64,000 bases of DNA from Tolypothrix sp. FACHB-123 (GTDB lineage: Bacteria; Cyanobacteriota; Cyanobacteriia; Cyanobacteriales; Nostocaceae): assembly GCF_014697075.1 (NCBI RefSeq), contig NZ_JACJRE010000028.1:1-64000 (forward strand), written 5' to 3'. The notes beneath the pieces are model-generated. The model did not search any database and was not told the origin of the DNA. It was given only the letters and a program-made list of their open reading frames with translations. Shown here piece by piece: positions 37,451 to 46,924 of the stretch (its first letter is position 1; the number at the start of each line of letters is the position of its first letter). The position numbers were made by a program, and so were the translations under genes.

Positions 37451-37651
37451 TCAATAACCTGAAATTTTGTAACCAGCAGCAACAATTATTTGTTTAATGG
37501 ACTCCTCGGAGGCTGCGGATTCTACGCTGACAGTTTTAGCTTTGACATCCACATTTACTTTTGCATCTGGTTCCATGACATGGATAGAATCGGTAATTTT
37601 GGCTGCACAGTCGTCACAAGCTATGTCTGGTACATTCAGTTTTAATGCCAT
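37451..37651 (-). CDS. Heavy-metal-associated domain protein, copper chaperone-like
   Basis: This 66-aa protein is a single ferredoxin-like HMA domain. The metal site is CDDC at residues 12-15 within VPDIACDDCAAKI; the usual Met before the first Cys is replaced by Ile-Ala. The rest (HVMEPDAKVNVDVKAKTVSVE, IIVAAGYKISGY) matches the family. Cyanobacterial relatives such as Atx1 hand copper(I) to P-type ATPases of the cytoplasmic and thylakoid membranes. No ATPase gene is adjacent. Confidence 0.88.
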   Translation of the reverse strand: MALKLNVPDIACDDCAAKITDSIHVMEPDAKVNVDVKAKTVSVESAASEESIKQIIVAAGYKISGY

Positions 37652-38028
37652 TGCTGACCTCGGAAAAAAAATTTAATTTATTCTTAACGATCAATCCTAA
37701 CGTTAACAGTGGGCTTGCTCATCGTCCCCAAGTTAGGTAAGAGTATAGGTCTAGGGGCTAGGGATTAGGGGCTAGGGAAGAGGGATTATTATTCCTTCGT
37801 GATGGCGTTTTCTGGTGAATAGATGTCTTGACAGTAAATTCACCAATAAAATAGGAATTGGTTTCTATGCTGGCTGTAATCAAGGCTGAACTCGGAAGCA
37901 AAAACTGATAGCACAAATTCCCCGTTTTGTAGGCGTGGGGATTGTGAATACGGCATACTTTGTCTGTAAAGAAGAAACGATCCTTTGTCGGCCTTCCCAA
38001 TTTTATTGAGATTAATTTTGTAAAACCC
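37652..38028. other. Spacer between copper chaperone and alaS
   Basis: About 380 bases with divergent promoters. It includes a short GGGGCTAGGG repeat (about 37751-37778). A minus-strand frame of 111 codons here overlaps the alaS start and is judged spurious. Confidence 0.4.
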
Positions 38029-40692
38029 ATGTCTTCTAATCCCCAGTACCAGGCTGCGCCCCGCTTCGCTAACAGCGGTAACGAAATTCGCACCTTATTC
38101 CTGAACTTCTTTGCTGAACGAGGACATCAGATGCTCCCAAGTGCTTCTCTTGTACCTGAAGACCCGACGGTGCTGCTGACGATCGCGGGGATGCTACCAT
38201 TTAAACCGATATTCTTAGGACAACGCACGCCGGAATTTAATCGCGCTACCACATCGCAAAAGTGTATCCGCACCAATGATATTGAAAATGTTGGACGCAC
38301 CAAACGCCACCATACGTTTTTTGAGATGTTGGGTAATTTCAGCTTTGGTGATTATTTTAAAGAACAAGCGATCGCTTGGGGTTGGGAAATCTCTACGCAA
38401 GTTTTTGGTTTTTCCCCCAACAACCTTGTCGTCAGCGTGTTTGAGGAAGACGACGAAGCTTTTGCCATTTGGCGCGATCAAATCGGCGTTCCCGAAGCCC
38501 GAATCAAGCGCATGGGTGCAGATGATAACTTTTGGGCATCCGGCCCTACTGGCCCTTGCGGCCCTTGTTCTGAGATATACTACGATTTCCATCCAGAACG
38601 GGGTGATGAAAACATTGATTTAGAAGACGATTCCCGGTTTATCGAGTTCTACAACCTGGTATTCATGCAATACAACCAGGATGCAGAAGGGAATTTAACA
38701 CCCCTGCAAAAAAAGAATATCGATACTGGCATGGGTTTGGAAAGAATGGCACAAATCCTGCAAAAAGTACCGAATAATTACGAAACTGATTTAATATTCC
38801 CAATTATCGAAACAGCAGCTAAAATTGCAGGGATTGATTACCATAAGAGCGATGAGAACACCAAAGTCTCCCTGAAAGTCATCGGGGATCATGTGCGTGC
38901 TGTTGTCCACATGATCGCTGATGAAATTTGCGCTTCTAATGTGGGACGGGGTTATATATTGCGGCGCTTAATTCGGCGGGTGGTGCGTCACGGGCGATTG
39001 ATTGGGATTGGTGGTGAATTTATTACCCAAGTTGCAGAAACTGCGATCGCTCTAGCAGAATCAGCTTACCCTAATGTTAGACAACGGGAAGCGGCAATTA
39101 AAGCAGAATTGCAACGAGAAGAAAGCAATTTCTTAAGAACTCTCGACAGAGGCGAAAAACTGCTGGAGGAAATTATTCAACAGGTAAAACAGCAAGGGCA
39201 AACAGTAATTAGTGGTGAAAGTGCTTTTACCCTGTATGATACCTACGGTTTCCCCCTAGAACTCACCCAAGAAGTCGCTGAGGAAAACAACCTCACCGTT
39301 GATGAAGCAGGGTTTGATGTGGAAATGCAAAAGCAGGTGGAACGTGCCAAAGCAGCCCATGAAACCATCGATTTAACCGTCCAGGGTTCTTTGGATAAAC
39401 TTGCAGAACACATCCATGCTACGGAATTTTTAGGCTATACCCAGCCAGCAGCCACGGCGAAAGTGGAAGTATTACTAGTGGGTGGTGTGGCGCAAGAAGC
39501 AGCAGAAGCAGGCACAGATGTGCAAATTGTCCTGAATCAGACCCCATTTTATGCTGAATCTGGGGGACAAATAGGCGATCGCGGTTATATCACTGGCGAT
39601 GGCGTGGTGATTCGCATTGATGATGTGAAAAAAGAATCTGATTTCTTTGTGCATTTTGGACGCATCGAACGCGGTACAATCCGAGTAGGAGATACTGTGA
39701 CTGCACAAATCGACCGCGCTTGTCGTCGTCGTTTGCAAGCTAACCATACAGCAACTCACCTGTTACAAGCAGCATTAAAGAAAATTGTCGATGAAGGTAT
39801 ATCTCAAGCAGGTTCCTTAGTTTCCTTTGATAGATTGCGCTTTGACTTCAACTGTCCCCGTGCGTTGACAGCAGAAGAAGTCCAGCAAGTTGAGGAACAG
39901 GTAAATACTTGGATTGCGGAAGCCCACAGTGCAAAGATAGAAATATTACCTTTAGCAGAAGCCAAAGCCAGAGGTGCTGTTGCCATGTTTGGTGAGAAAT
40001 ATGGCGAAGAAGTGCGAGTAATTGACTTTCCTAGCGTATCAATGGAACTGTGCGGTGGAACTCATGTAAATAATACTGCGGAGATTGGCGTTTTCAAGGT
40101 AATTTCTGAGGCTGGTGTAGCTTCAGGAGTACGGCGGATTGAAGCTGTTTCCGGCCCGGCGGTGTTGGATTACCTGAATTTGCGGGATAAAGTGGTTAAA
40201 GATTTAAGCGATCGCTTTAAAGTTAAACCCGAAGAACTACCAGAGAGAATCACAACTCTGCAAAACGAACTGCGAACCAGCCAAAAACAACTGGATGTAT
40301 TGAAAGGACAATTAGCGATCGCAAAATCTGACAGCTTACTGCAAACAGCCGAATCTGTAGGCGATTATAAAATCATCGTTGCCCAATTAGATGATGTCGA
40401 TGCCGAATCCTTGAAAACCGCAGCCGAACGGTTATTACAAAAACTAGGTAACGGTGCGGTAGTGCTGGGTTCAGTTCCCGAAGCTGGGAAGGTGAGTATA
40501 GTAGCAGCCTTTAGCGCAGAGGTGAACAAGAAAGGTTTGCAAGCAGGTAAATTTGTCGGTGCTGTCGCCAAAATTTGCGGCGGTGGCGGTGGTGGAAGAC
40601 CAAATTTAGCCCAAGCCGGTGGTAGAGATGCGAGTAAGTTACCAGAGGCTTTAACACAAGCGCTGAGTGATTTAAAATCTGCGTTGAGTTAA
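38029..40692 (+). CDS. alaS: Alanine-tRNA ligase
   Basis: This 887-aa class II synthetase charges tRNA-Ala. The catalytic core begins near [15 protein letters not shown] and includes [14 protein letters not shown], the [15 protein letters not shown] segment and [12 protein letters not shown]. The editing domain has the zinc site NHTATHLL (HxxxH) with ELCGGTHV, and the C-terminal domain carries a glycine-rich [16 protein letters not shown]. The open frame starts earlier at a TTG (37960), but ATG 38029 (MSSNPQYQ) gives the usual length. It is monocistronic, closed by a hairpin at 40708. Confidence 0.96.
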   Translation: MSSNPQYQAAPRFANSGNEIRTLFLNFFAERGHQMLPSASLVPEDPTVLLTIAGMLPFKPIFLGQRTPEFNRATTSQKCIRTNDIENVGRTKRHHTFFEMLGNFSFGDYFKEQAIAWGWEISTQVFGFSPNNLVVSVFEEDDEAFAIWRDQIGVPEARIKRMGADDNFWASGPTGPCGPCSEIYYDFHPERGDENIDLEDDSRFIEFYNLVFMQYNQDAEGNLTPLQKKNIDTGMGLERMAQILQKVPNNYETDLIFPIIETAAKIAGIDYHKSDENTKVSLKVIGDHVRAVVHMIADEICASNVGRGYILRRLIRRVVRHGRLIGIGGEFITQVAETAIALAESAYPNVRQREAAIKAELQREESNFLRTLDRGEKLLEEIIQQVKQQGQTVISGESAFTLYDTYGFPLELTQEVAEENNLTVDEAGFDVEMQKQVERAKAAHETIDLTVQGSLDKLAEHIHATEFLGYTQPAATAKVEVLLVGGVAQEAAEAGTDVQIVLNQTPFYAESGGQIGDRGYITGDGVVIRIDDVKKESDFFVHFGRIERGTIRVGDTVTAQIDRACRRRLQANHTATHLLQAALKKIVDEGISQAGSLVSFDRLRFDFNCPRALTAEEVQQVEEQVNTWIAEAHSAKIEILPLAEAKARGAVAMFGEKYGEEVRVIDFPSVSMELCGGTHVNNTAEIGVFKVISEAGVASGVRRIEAVSGPAVLDYLNLRDKVVKDLSDRFKVKPEELPERITTLQNELRTSQKQLDVLKGQLAIAKSDSLLQTAESVGDYKIIVAQLDDVDAESLKTAAERLLQKLGNGAVVLGSVPEAGKVSIVAAFSAEVNKKGLQAGKFVGAVAKICGGGGGGRPNLAQAGGRDASKLPEALTQALSDLKSALS

Positions 40693-40707
40693 TTGTATTT
40701 TCTTGTG

Positions 40708-40728
40708 GGGCAGGCAAGATGCCTGCCC
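40708..40728 (+). terminator. Hairpin terminator of alaS
   Basis: GGGCAGGCA and TGCCTGCCC form a perfect 9-bp stem with an AGA loop, 15 bases past the alaS stop, followed by TACTATAAAT. Confidence 0.6.
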
Positions 40729-40828
40729 TACTATAAATCACTTAAGCGTAGATACTTTTTTGGTATGCTCTTGTTTTAATATCCTTTCAAGTTTATTAAA
40801 ACAACATCTACATCTAACCCGATAGTTT

Positions 40829-41950
40829 ATGAGTATTAACGCTTTTGTTGATAATGGGTATGCCCCAGGTAGAGAGTTTTGTGAAAAATTTCTCTCTAGT
40901 AGTGAGTTTACTGTTGAAACTCTCAGACTTATTTCATCTGGTTCAGGTCGGGTTCAAAAAGCTGAATTAGCACTGCACATAACTGATAACTTTGAAAAAG
41001 GTAAGCTGACTTCTGATGAAATATTAATTGCTTATGTGAAACAACCAAGAACATGGTTGAGTCTCAAATTAGGTACTTGCACTCACACACCAAAACTGTA
41101 TTCTTCCGAATTATTATTAAAAGAATTTGGTCAAGACGCTTGGTATGGGCCAATTCAGGAACCGAATCAACCTAATAAAAAATGGTATATCAGAACTTAT
41201 AGAATAGTTGATCGTGTTCGTCGGGGAACTGGGATTGCTGGTCAGCTAGATGAACGTTATATTCGCTGGTCTGTAATTGCTGAAGTAGGAAAAGATTATA
41301 CAGCTTTCTACTGGAATGGATTTACTTATAGTTTAACAGTTGATGAAAGTATAGAACAACGCACTCAATTCCCGTTTTGGAATCATATTCCTGGATTTTT
41401 TGATGAATTAGCTAATCATTGCCAAGCTAAGTGGACATATCCTAATCTCCATCACATTATTCTGCATGATATGTGGGATAAATATCTCCATAAATCAATC
41501 AATGGTGTTCGTTATATATGGAAACATTTAAGGATTAGAGCAGAAGCTTCAGGGCTTTTTATAAATGCTCATAGTTCTGGAGTTCAAGAAATTGATGTTC
41601 GAGGATTACAAGCTCTGTCGCAAAAATTAGCTTATTCTGTGTTAAATGTACTTGGTTTGTCTGGCGATCCAAAAAAGATCAGCAATGCTGAAGATGCAAT
41701 TTTATTTACCCTGATTAAAGGTTGGGGTACTAAATCTTATGAATTTGAACTAAACAGAGAATTAACTGAGGCTGAAATAGAAACAGACAAGTTAAAAAAT
41801 ATTAAATTACAATGTCTCATCAAAGCACACTGCTATTTTGGACTCAAAGCTAACTCTACAACTCAAGATGCTCTTCAGCACGTTAAGTGTTATGGTGGTA
41901 GTACGGGTGTTCTTAATTTTCTGCTAAAAGAACTTAGACTTCAAGGCTAA
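40829..41950 (+). CDS. Uncharacterised 373-aa protein, first gene of a four-gene run
   Basis: I do not recognise this protein. There is no signal peptide, no membrane span and no nucleotide-binding or nuclease motif. Residues 1-80 look helical with a short GSGRVQKAELALH stretch; 80-200 are rich in aromatic residues and beta-like (WYIRTYRIVDRVRRGTGIAG, RYIRWSVIAEVG, YTAFYWNGFTYS); 200-373 are helical with scattered His and Trp. The next gene starts 4 bases after the stop, so it is co-transcribed with a wHTH/cysteine protein and then a toxin-antitoxin pair. The tight grouping suggests a functional module, possibly defence or stress-related, but this rests on context alone. Confidence 0.65.
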   Translation: MSINAFVDNGYAPGREFCEKFLSSSEFTVETLRLISSGSGRVQKAELALHITDNFEKGKLTSDEILIAYVKQPRTWLSLKLGTCTHTPKLYSSELLLKEFGQDAWYGPIQEPNQPNKKWYIRTYRIVDRVRRGTGIAGQLDERYIRWSVIAEVGKDYTAFYWNGFTYSLTVDESIEQRTQFPFWNHIPGFFDELANHCQAKWTYPNLHHIILHDMWDKYLHKSINGVRYIWKHLRIRAEASGLFINAHSSGVQEIDVRGLQALSQKLAYSVLNVLGLSGDPKKISNAEDAILFTLIKGWGTKSYEFELNRELTEAEIETDKLKNIKLQCLIKAHCYFGLKANSTTQDALQHVKCYGGSTGVLNFLLKELRLQG

Positions 41951-41954
41951 GGTC

Positions 41955-42320
41955 ATGGCTAGCTTCATCCAAAAGGGTCATTTGGAATTCTTATCTGAGA
42001 ATCAGAAGGCTAAACTGAGCAAGCATTTTATGACGGCATCGATTACATTAATGCCGCACGAACTTGCTGTACTGTTGGGTATAGAATACCCTCATGCTCT
42101 GGCAGTTCTAGCAGAGCTTGAAGCAGAAGGAGTATGTGAAATGAAGCTTCTCATATACCATAATTGTGAGCCAGAAGTCCCTGCGGGTGCAATTCCTTTT
42201 GGGATAGGGTTTCCTGATTTACCTTGGATTTGTCCGCATTGTGAACAAAGTGTAGAAAACGAGGATGAACTATCGTTTGACTTCATTGCTTATTTCAACC
42301 AAGCAATTGAATTTGTTTGA
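41955..42320 (+). CDS. Small winged-HTH-like protein with C-terminal cysteine (possible zinc) motif
   Basis: This 121-aa protein follows the 373-aa gene at 4 bases with AAGG as ribosome binding site. Residues 27-70 (LMPHELAVLLGI, HALAVLAELEAEGVCEMKLLIYH) look like a winged helix. C71, then C93 and C96 in LPWICPHC, could bind zinc, with C61 or a His as fourth ligand. A conserved-looking PAGAIPFGIGFPDLPW loop lies between. Related proteins occur in cyanobacteria, to my knowledge without assigned function. A regulator or adaptor for its neighbour is the simplest guess. Confidence 0.65.
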   Translation: MASFIQKGHLEFLSENQKAKLSKHFMTASITLMPHELAVLLGIEYPHALAVLAELEAEGVCEMKLLIYHNCEPEVPAGAIPFGIGFPDLPWICPHCEQSVENEDELSFDFIAYFNQAIEFV

Positions 42321-42327
42321 TTAATTT

Positions 42328-42543
42328 ATGCGTAAAGCTGTTCTTGTTAAAGAAGTTAATAAGACAATAGACATTCTTGGTTGGGAAAACTCTGCATCAA
42401 ATAAGTTAACTTCTTACCTTCCTATTTCAATGAGAAATAAACCAAGGCGACCATTTGGTTTATGTGCAGGAGAATTTTCTGTACCTGATGATTTTGATGC
42501 ACCTTTACCTGAAGATATTTTGAGTGCATTTGAGGGCGGATGA
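42328..42543 (+). CDS. Putative type II antitoxin, partner of the PIN-domain toxin
   Basis: This 71-aa protein lies 7 bases after the wHTH gene and overlaps the toxin start by four bases (ATGA). The C-terminal part, FGLCAGEFSVPDDFDAPLPEDIL, is typical of DUF2281/Phd-like antitoxins paired with VapC toxins (FG...G...DDFDAPL). The N-terminal half does not look like the usual DNA-binding or DUF2281 helix, so it may be diverged or damaged. Assignment rests mainly on the tail motif and the coupling to the toxin. Confidence 0.7.
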   Translation: MRKAVLVKEVNKTIDILGWENSASNKLTSYLPISMRNKPRRPFGLCAGEFSVPDDFDAPLPEDILSAFEGG

Positions 42544-42923
42544 AAATTCTTCTAGACACTCATATTTTTTTATGGTTTATTAGTGGCGATCCTCAGCTAT
42601 CAACAGATGTGAGAGAGGCAATTTGCGATCTAGATAACAAGGTATATCTTAGTGTTGTTTCAATATGGGAGTGCATTGTCAAATATCAGTTGGGAAAACT
42701 ACCATTACCAGAATCTCCAGAAATCTATCTTCCCAAACAACGCGATCGCCATCAAATTGCAAATCTCGATTTAGATGAAGGTAGTGTTACTCAACTTGTT
42801 AGTCTACCCCCATTACATAAAGATCCTTTTGATAGAATGCTTATCTGTCAAGCCTTAAAACATAACTTAACAATTGCCACAGTGGATAGCGAAATTATTA
42901 AATATCCGATCGCTCTTATTTAA
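42540..42923 (+). CDS. vapC: PIN-domain ribonuclease toxin (VapC family)
   Basis: This 127-aa protein has the PIN fold: LLDTHIFLWF with the first acidic residue (D6), SVVSIWECIVKYQLGKL with the conserved Glu, and the late HKDPFDRMLICQAL with the Asp pair, then LTIATVDSEI. Such toxins cut tRNA or rRNA when their antitoxin is lost. Length suits the cyanobacterial VapC group. It is the last of four tightly spaced genes; the CHAT-protease gene starts about 100 bases further on with its own upstream region. Confidence 0.9.
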   Translation: MKILLDTHIFLWFISGDPQLSTDVREAICDLDNKVYLSVVSIWECIVKYQLGKLPLPESPEIYLPKQRDRHQIANLDLDEGSVTQLVSLPPLHKDPFDRMLICQALKHNLTIATVDSEIIKYPIALI

Positions 42924-43024
42924 CAACATCATTCCCCGCACTGCAAATAGCTGAGTTTTGCATAAGCTCTCAAACATGAGATATATATCTCAGTAAATCT
43001 TCGCAGACAATCTGCATTGTAGCT

Positions 43025-46000
43025 ATGCGTCGTCGTTATCGCCCAATCGCTTCTAGTCTCCAAAGTCTAAGTGTTGCGTCTTTGGCGCTGTACCTGACAT
43101 TTCCCTTGGGAACATTCATTGCGCCATTGAGAATATCGCCGGTATTGGCGCAAAATTCCAGCGATCGCCAAATCGAAGCTGATAAACTACTCAAACAAGG
43201 TGAAGATTTAGTCAATCGCAATCAATCTCAAGCAGCTTTACCAGTGTTTGAGCAAGCTTTGACAATTTATCGTCAACTCAAAAACCGACAGGGAGAAGGA
43301 AGAACTCTCAAGGGGATAGGGAATGTTTACTATGATTTGGGCGACTACAAACAAGCAATTACCTATCAACAACAAGCTTTAGATATCGCCCAAGCTATCA
43401 GCGATCGCGATTTAGCAGCTAGAGCATTGAATAATCTCGGTAGCAATTATAGAGCTTTGGGGGATTTGCCGCAAGCGATCGCCTATTATCAACAAGCATT
43501 AGCGATCGCGCGTCAAATTCAGGATCTCGAACGAGAAACCAATACATTGGAAAATCTCGGTTATGTCTACGCTACTGTCGATCTGACTCAGGCTATTGAT
43601 TTTTTAGCACAAGCTTTGGTAGTTTTACGCAAACAATCTGCTGATTCTCCACAGAAGCAGCTAAATCTGCGCAAGCAGGAAACGGATATTCTCATCGCTT
43701 TGGCTAGGAATTATTATCTGTTTGGGGTTGACAAAGGTATAGGTGAAGGAAAATCACCTGATGAAGCTTTCAATAAAGCAATTGAGATTTATCAACAAGC
43801 GGTGAGTCTAGGGAAACAAACAGGCGATCGCTCTCAACTTGCAAACGCACTCTTGGGGCTTGGTAATATGTACAATGCCAAGAGTAAGTATAACGAAGCA
43901 GTCGCCACACTCCAGCAAGCTTTGCAGATTTTCCAAACAGATAAAAAATCACCAATTAAGCTGCGCGATACTTTATCTAAATTAGGTGAAGTTTATCAAA
44001 GTTTGCGTCAACCAGAACAAGCATTAACATATTATCAACAAGCATTGGAAATTGCCAAACAAATTACAGCTAATTCTCCTTTTGCGAATCTAGAAAAAGA
44101 CAAAGAACAAGGATTACTTTTAGCAAGTATTGCTAATATTTATGCAGATACAGGTAAGTATGAGAAAGCGATTCAAAATTATCAAGATGCTTTAGTAATT
44201 TTACAATCTACCCTCAAGCAAACTGAACAAATCACCGAGCCTGGGAAAAAGTTTTTGCTGGATTTAAGCAAGCAACAACTCCAGCAAGCAATTAAATTTA
44301 GCTATGTACGCATGTGTGCTGCTTATAAAGCTTTAGGTCAATCAGCAGAAGCAAAACAAGCTTGCGCAGGAACTTCTCCTAATATTAAAAGTCTCACTGC
44401 TGCAAATAAAACTTCACCAGAATTAGAAGCAGCCTTGAAGAAATTAAATGAAGCGCAAGCATTAGGAAAACCGGAAATGGTAGCCTATGCTCTGGCTGAA
44501 ATTGCTGATGCTTACGCCAATTTAAAAGAAAGCGATCGCGCTTGGGAATACTATCAAAAAGCTATTGCATTAGCTCAAGAATATCCACAGTTTCAGCAAT
44601 ACATCTATTTTAAAGTAGGAGGTTTTTACGAAAATCAGAAAAAATACGATTTAGCGATAAAATTTTACAAAAAAGCGGCCTTATCTGCGAGAAAAGCGCA
44701 GCAGAAATTTGATGAAGCTATTATGTTAAATCAAGTTGCAAATACTAGCTACACAGCAGGTAAGCTAGCAGAAGCAACAGAGGCTTTATATGAGGCGATT
44801 AAACTTTATGAAAGTCTGCGTATAGACCTCACAGATAAAAGTCAAATCTCCATTTTTGAAACCCAAGCTCAAACCTATAGTTTATTACAGAAAATTCTGA
44901 TTACACAAAACAAAGTTAACGAAGCTTTAGAAGTTGCTGAACGCAGTCGCGCTAGAGCATTTGTGAATTTATTAACTTCACGAATTTCCGAAAAACAAAA
45001 TCGTCAATTAACTGCGGATTTACCGACAATTGAGAAAATCAAAAAAATTGCTCAAGCCCAAAATGCGACAATTGTCTCATATTCTTTGGTTAATTCTCCC
45101 CAAAATAACGATAAAAAAAAACCGGAGACATCAGAAATATATATTTGGGTAATTAAACCTCACGGTGAAATCACTTTTAAATCAGTTAATTTGCAATCTC
45201 TCAATCAACCTCTGACAGATATTATCAATCAAAGCCGTGTCTCCCTCGGTGCAGGTGGTAGAGGAATTAAAATTGAACCTAATGATGAATCTTTGCAAAA
45301 ACAATACTTACAAGAATTATATCAAATACTCATTGCCCCAATTGCTTCATTGTTGCCCAATAACCCCAATGATCGCGTAATTTTCATTCCGCATCAATCG
45401 CTTTTTTTAGTTCCCTTTCCCGCATTGCAAGCCAAAAACGATAAATATTTAATTGAAAAACATACTATTTTAACTGCACCAGCAATTCAAGTTTTAGAAT
45501 TGACTCGTCAACAAAGACAAAAAGTCAAAGGTAAAGATGTATTAGTCATTGGTAATCCTACCATGCCAATAGTAGGAACTCCACCGATGCAATTACAACC
45601 ATTATCGGGTGCAGAAGTAGAAGCTATAACAATTGCTAATTTACTCAAAACTCAAGCTATTACTGGCGAACAAGCCACAAAAACCGCTTTCAAACAAAAG
45701 TTATCTTCTGCAAGAATTATTCATTTAGCAACGCATGGATTACTCGACGATCCTAGCAAGGGAATTAAAACTGCGATCGCACTTGCTCCAACTGCTAACG
45801 ATGACGGTTTACTCACCCCTGCGGAAATTGTCAATTTACCCATCAATGCAGAACTGGTAGTTTTGAGTGCTTGTGACACTGGTAGAGGCGCAATTACAGG
45901 TGATGGCGTTATTGGTTTATCCCGTTCATTAATTACCGCTGGTGCTACCAGTGTAATTGTCTCTTTATGGTCGGTTCCCGATTCACCCACCTCAGAATTA

Positions 46001-46138
46001 ATGACTGAATTTTATCAAAAATGGCAGCAAAATCCCGATAAAGCCGTTGCATTGCGCAACGCTATGCTGAATACTCTGAAAAAATACCCCAACCCCGTTA
46101 ATTGGGCTGGATTCACCTTGATTGGCGAAGCAAATTAA
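43025..46138 (+). CDS. Exported TPR-repeat CHAT-domain protease
   Basis: This 1037-aa protein has an N-terminal signal-like segment (about 1-42, ending PVLAQ), roughly a dozen tetratricopeptide repeats (about 45-620, e.g. GNVYYDLGDYKQAITYQQQALDIA) and a C-terminal CHAT caspase-like domain (about 660-1030). The catalytic dyad is intact: His904 in LATHG and Cys950 in SACDTG. CHAT-TPR proteins are common in filamentous cyanobacteria; some are linked to cell differentiation or to defence. Substrate unknown. Export would place it in the periplasm, unusual for defence proteases. It is preceded by the four-gene module 40829-42923 in the same direction. Confidence 0.88.
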   Translation: MRRRYRPIASSLQSLSVASLALYLTFPLGTFIAPLRISPVLAQNSSDRQIEADKLLKQGEDLVNRNQSQAALPVFEQALTIYRQLKNRQGEGRTLKGIGNVYYDLGDYKQAITYQQQALDIAQAISDRDLAARALNNLGSNYRALGDLPQAIAYYQQALAIARQIQDLERETNTLENLGYVYATVDLTQAIDFLAQALVVLRKQSADSPQKQLNLRKQETDILIALARNYYLFGVDKGIGEGKSPDEAFNKAIEIYQQAVSLGKQTGDRSQLANALLGLGNMYNAKSKYNEAVATLQQALQIFQTDKKSPIKLRDTLSKLGEVYQSLRQPEQALTYYQQALEIAKQITANSPFANLEKDKEQGLLLASIANIYADTGKYEKAIQNYQDALVILQSTLKQTEQITEPGKKFLLDLSKQQLQQAIKFSYVRMCAAYKALGQSAEAKQACAGTSPNIKSLTAANKTSPELEAALKKLNEAQALGKPEMVAYALAEIADAYANLKESDRAWEYYQKAIALAQEYPQFQQYIYFKVGGFYENQKKYDLAIKFYKKAALSARKAQQKFDEAIMLNQVANTSYTAGKLAEATEALYEAIKLYESLRIDLTDKSQISIFETQAQTYSLLQKILITQNKVNEALEVAERSRARAFVNLLTSRISEKQNRQLTADLPTIEKIKKIAQAQNATIVSYSLVNSPQNNDKKKPETSEIYIWVIKPHGEITFKSVNLQSLNQPLTDIINQSRVSLGAGGRGIKIEPNDESLQKQYLQELYQILIAPIASLLPNNPNDRVIFIPHQSLFLVPFPALQAKNDKYLIEKHTILTAPAIQVLELTRQQRQKVKGKDVLVIGNPTMPIVGTPPMQLQPLSGAEVEAITIANLLKTQAITGEQATKTAFKQKLSSARIIHLATHGLLDDPSKGIKTAIALAPTANDDGLLTPAEIVNLPINAELVVLSACDTGRGAITGDGVIGLSRSLITAGATSVIVSLWSVPDSPTSELMTEFYQKWQQNPDKAVALRNAMLNTLKKYPNPVNWAGFTLIGEAN

Positions 46139-46863
46139 GGGCAACACTTCGACTACATCAGTATACAGGCAAGGGAAATAAACAATTCAAAATCAAGGAA
46201 TTTTCCATGCCCAATACCTATTTACCAAACCAAAGATAGAGATAATTAGGGCAAATTTTAGCCATAATTAGGATATGATTGTGCCCTACCCCTTATCAAT
46301 ATTATCACTGAGATTTTTAGCTCAAAAAATTCAGAAATAGCTGATAATTGACCAAAATTAGAGTTAAATCCAGTGTGATTAATAAACCACTATACAATTA
46401 GCAAATTGATGCTAATGACCAACCTTTACCTGCATTAACAGCTTGATAATTGCTTTATGACTTAGCAGTTACATCTTTGATTAAAAAGGTGACACTGACA
46501 AAGCCAGTAAAGTCAAAATTAGGGTTTTAATTTTATTTATAAAAGCACAATACTTGATTTTGTCTCTGACCACAAGACTACTACCAAAGTGGTAAATATT
46601 TTAACTGTGTAAAGTTTACTGGTAAATTTAATTATTAGCTTGACACAGACACTGACAGTAGTAAAATCTACTCTAAATAAACCAAGAATCAGGGCGGTGA
46701 GTTATTACTGGTGTGGAATGCCACAAATTCCACATACTGAGTTTTTGCATCTATTCGGATCACACCTTTCCAGGATAGTATTATGACTTAGCGATGCCTG
46801 ATTGGATATCCATATTGAATTTTTGAAGTTTATGGACCAGAGTCCACAAGACGGTAGTATTAA
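46139..46863. other. Long spacer before mgtE
   Basis: About 725 bases contain no plausible gene. The left part is AT-rich; the right part (46680-46863) is less so and leads into the structured leader. It could encode a long 5' untranslated region or a small RNA, but no known riboswitch consensus was recognised. Confidence 0.4.
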
Positions 46864-46924
46864 CCTCCTCTGAGCTGGCGAGAAAGTCTCCCAGCGCGGG
46901 GGAGACCATTAGGAGGGAGGTATT
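46864..46924 (+). promoter_or_regulatory. Structured mgtE leader that can hide the ribosome binding site
   Basis: The ribosome binding site AGGAGGGAGG (46911-46920) is perfect and close to the ATG at 46925. CCTCCT at 46864-46869 can pair with AGGAGG. Between them, GTCTCCC (46886) can pair with GGGAGAC (46900), or alternatively GCTGG (46874) with CCAGC (46891); these two hairpins exclude each other. This is the layout of a translational switch. Magnesium is the obvious candidate signal, given the gene controlled, but this is inference. Confidence 0.5.

Noticed and set aside
37758-38093. 111-codon minus-strand frame overlapping the alaS start
   Set aside because: It overlaps the conserved N-terminus of alaS on the other strand and shows no motif.
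41955-42923. Prophage fragment around the toxin-antitoxin genes
   Set aside because: No integrase, capsid, terminase or lysis gene is present, and no attachment-site repeat next to a tRNA was seen.
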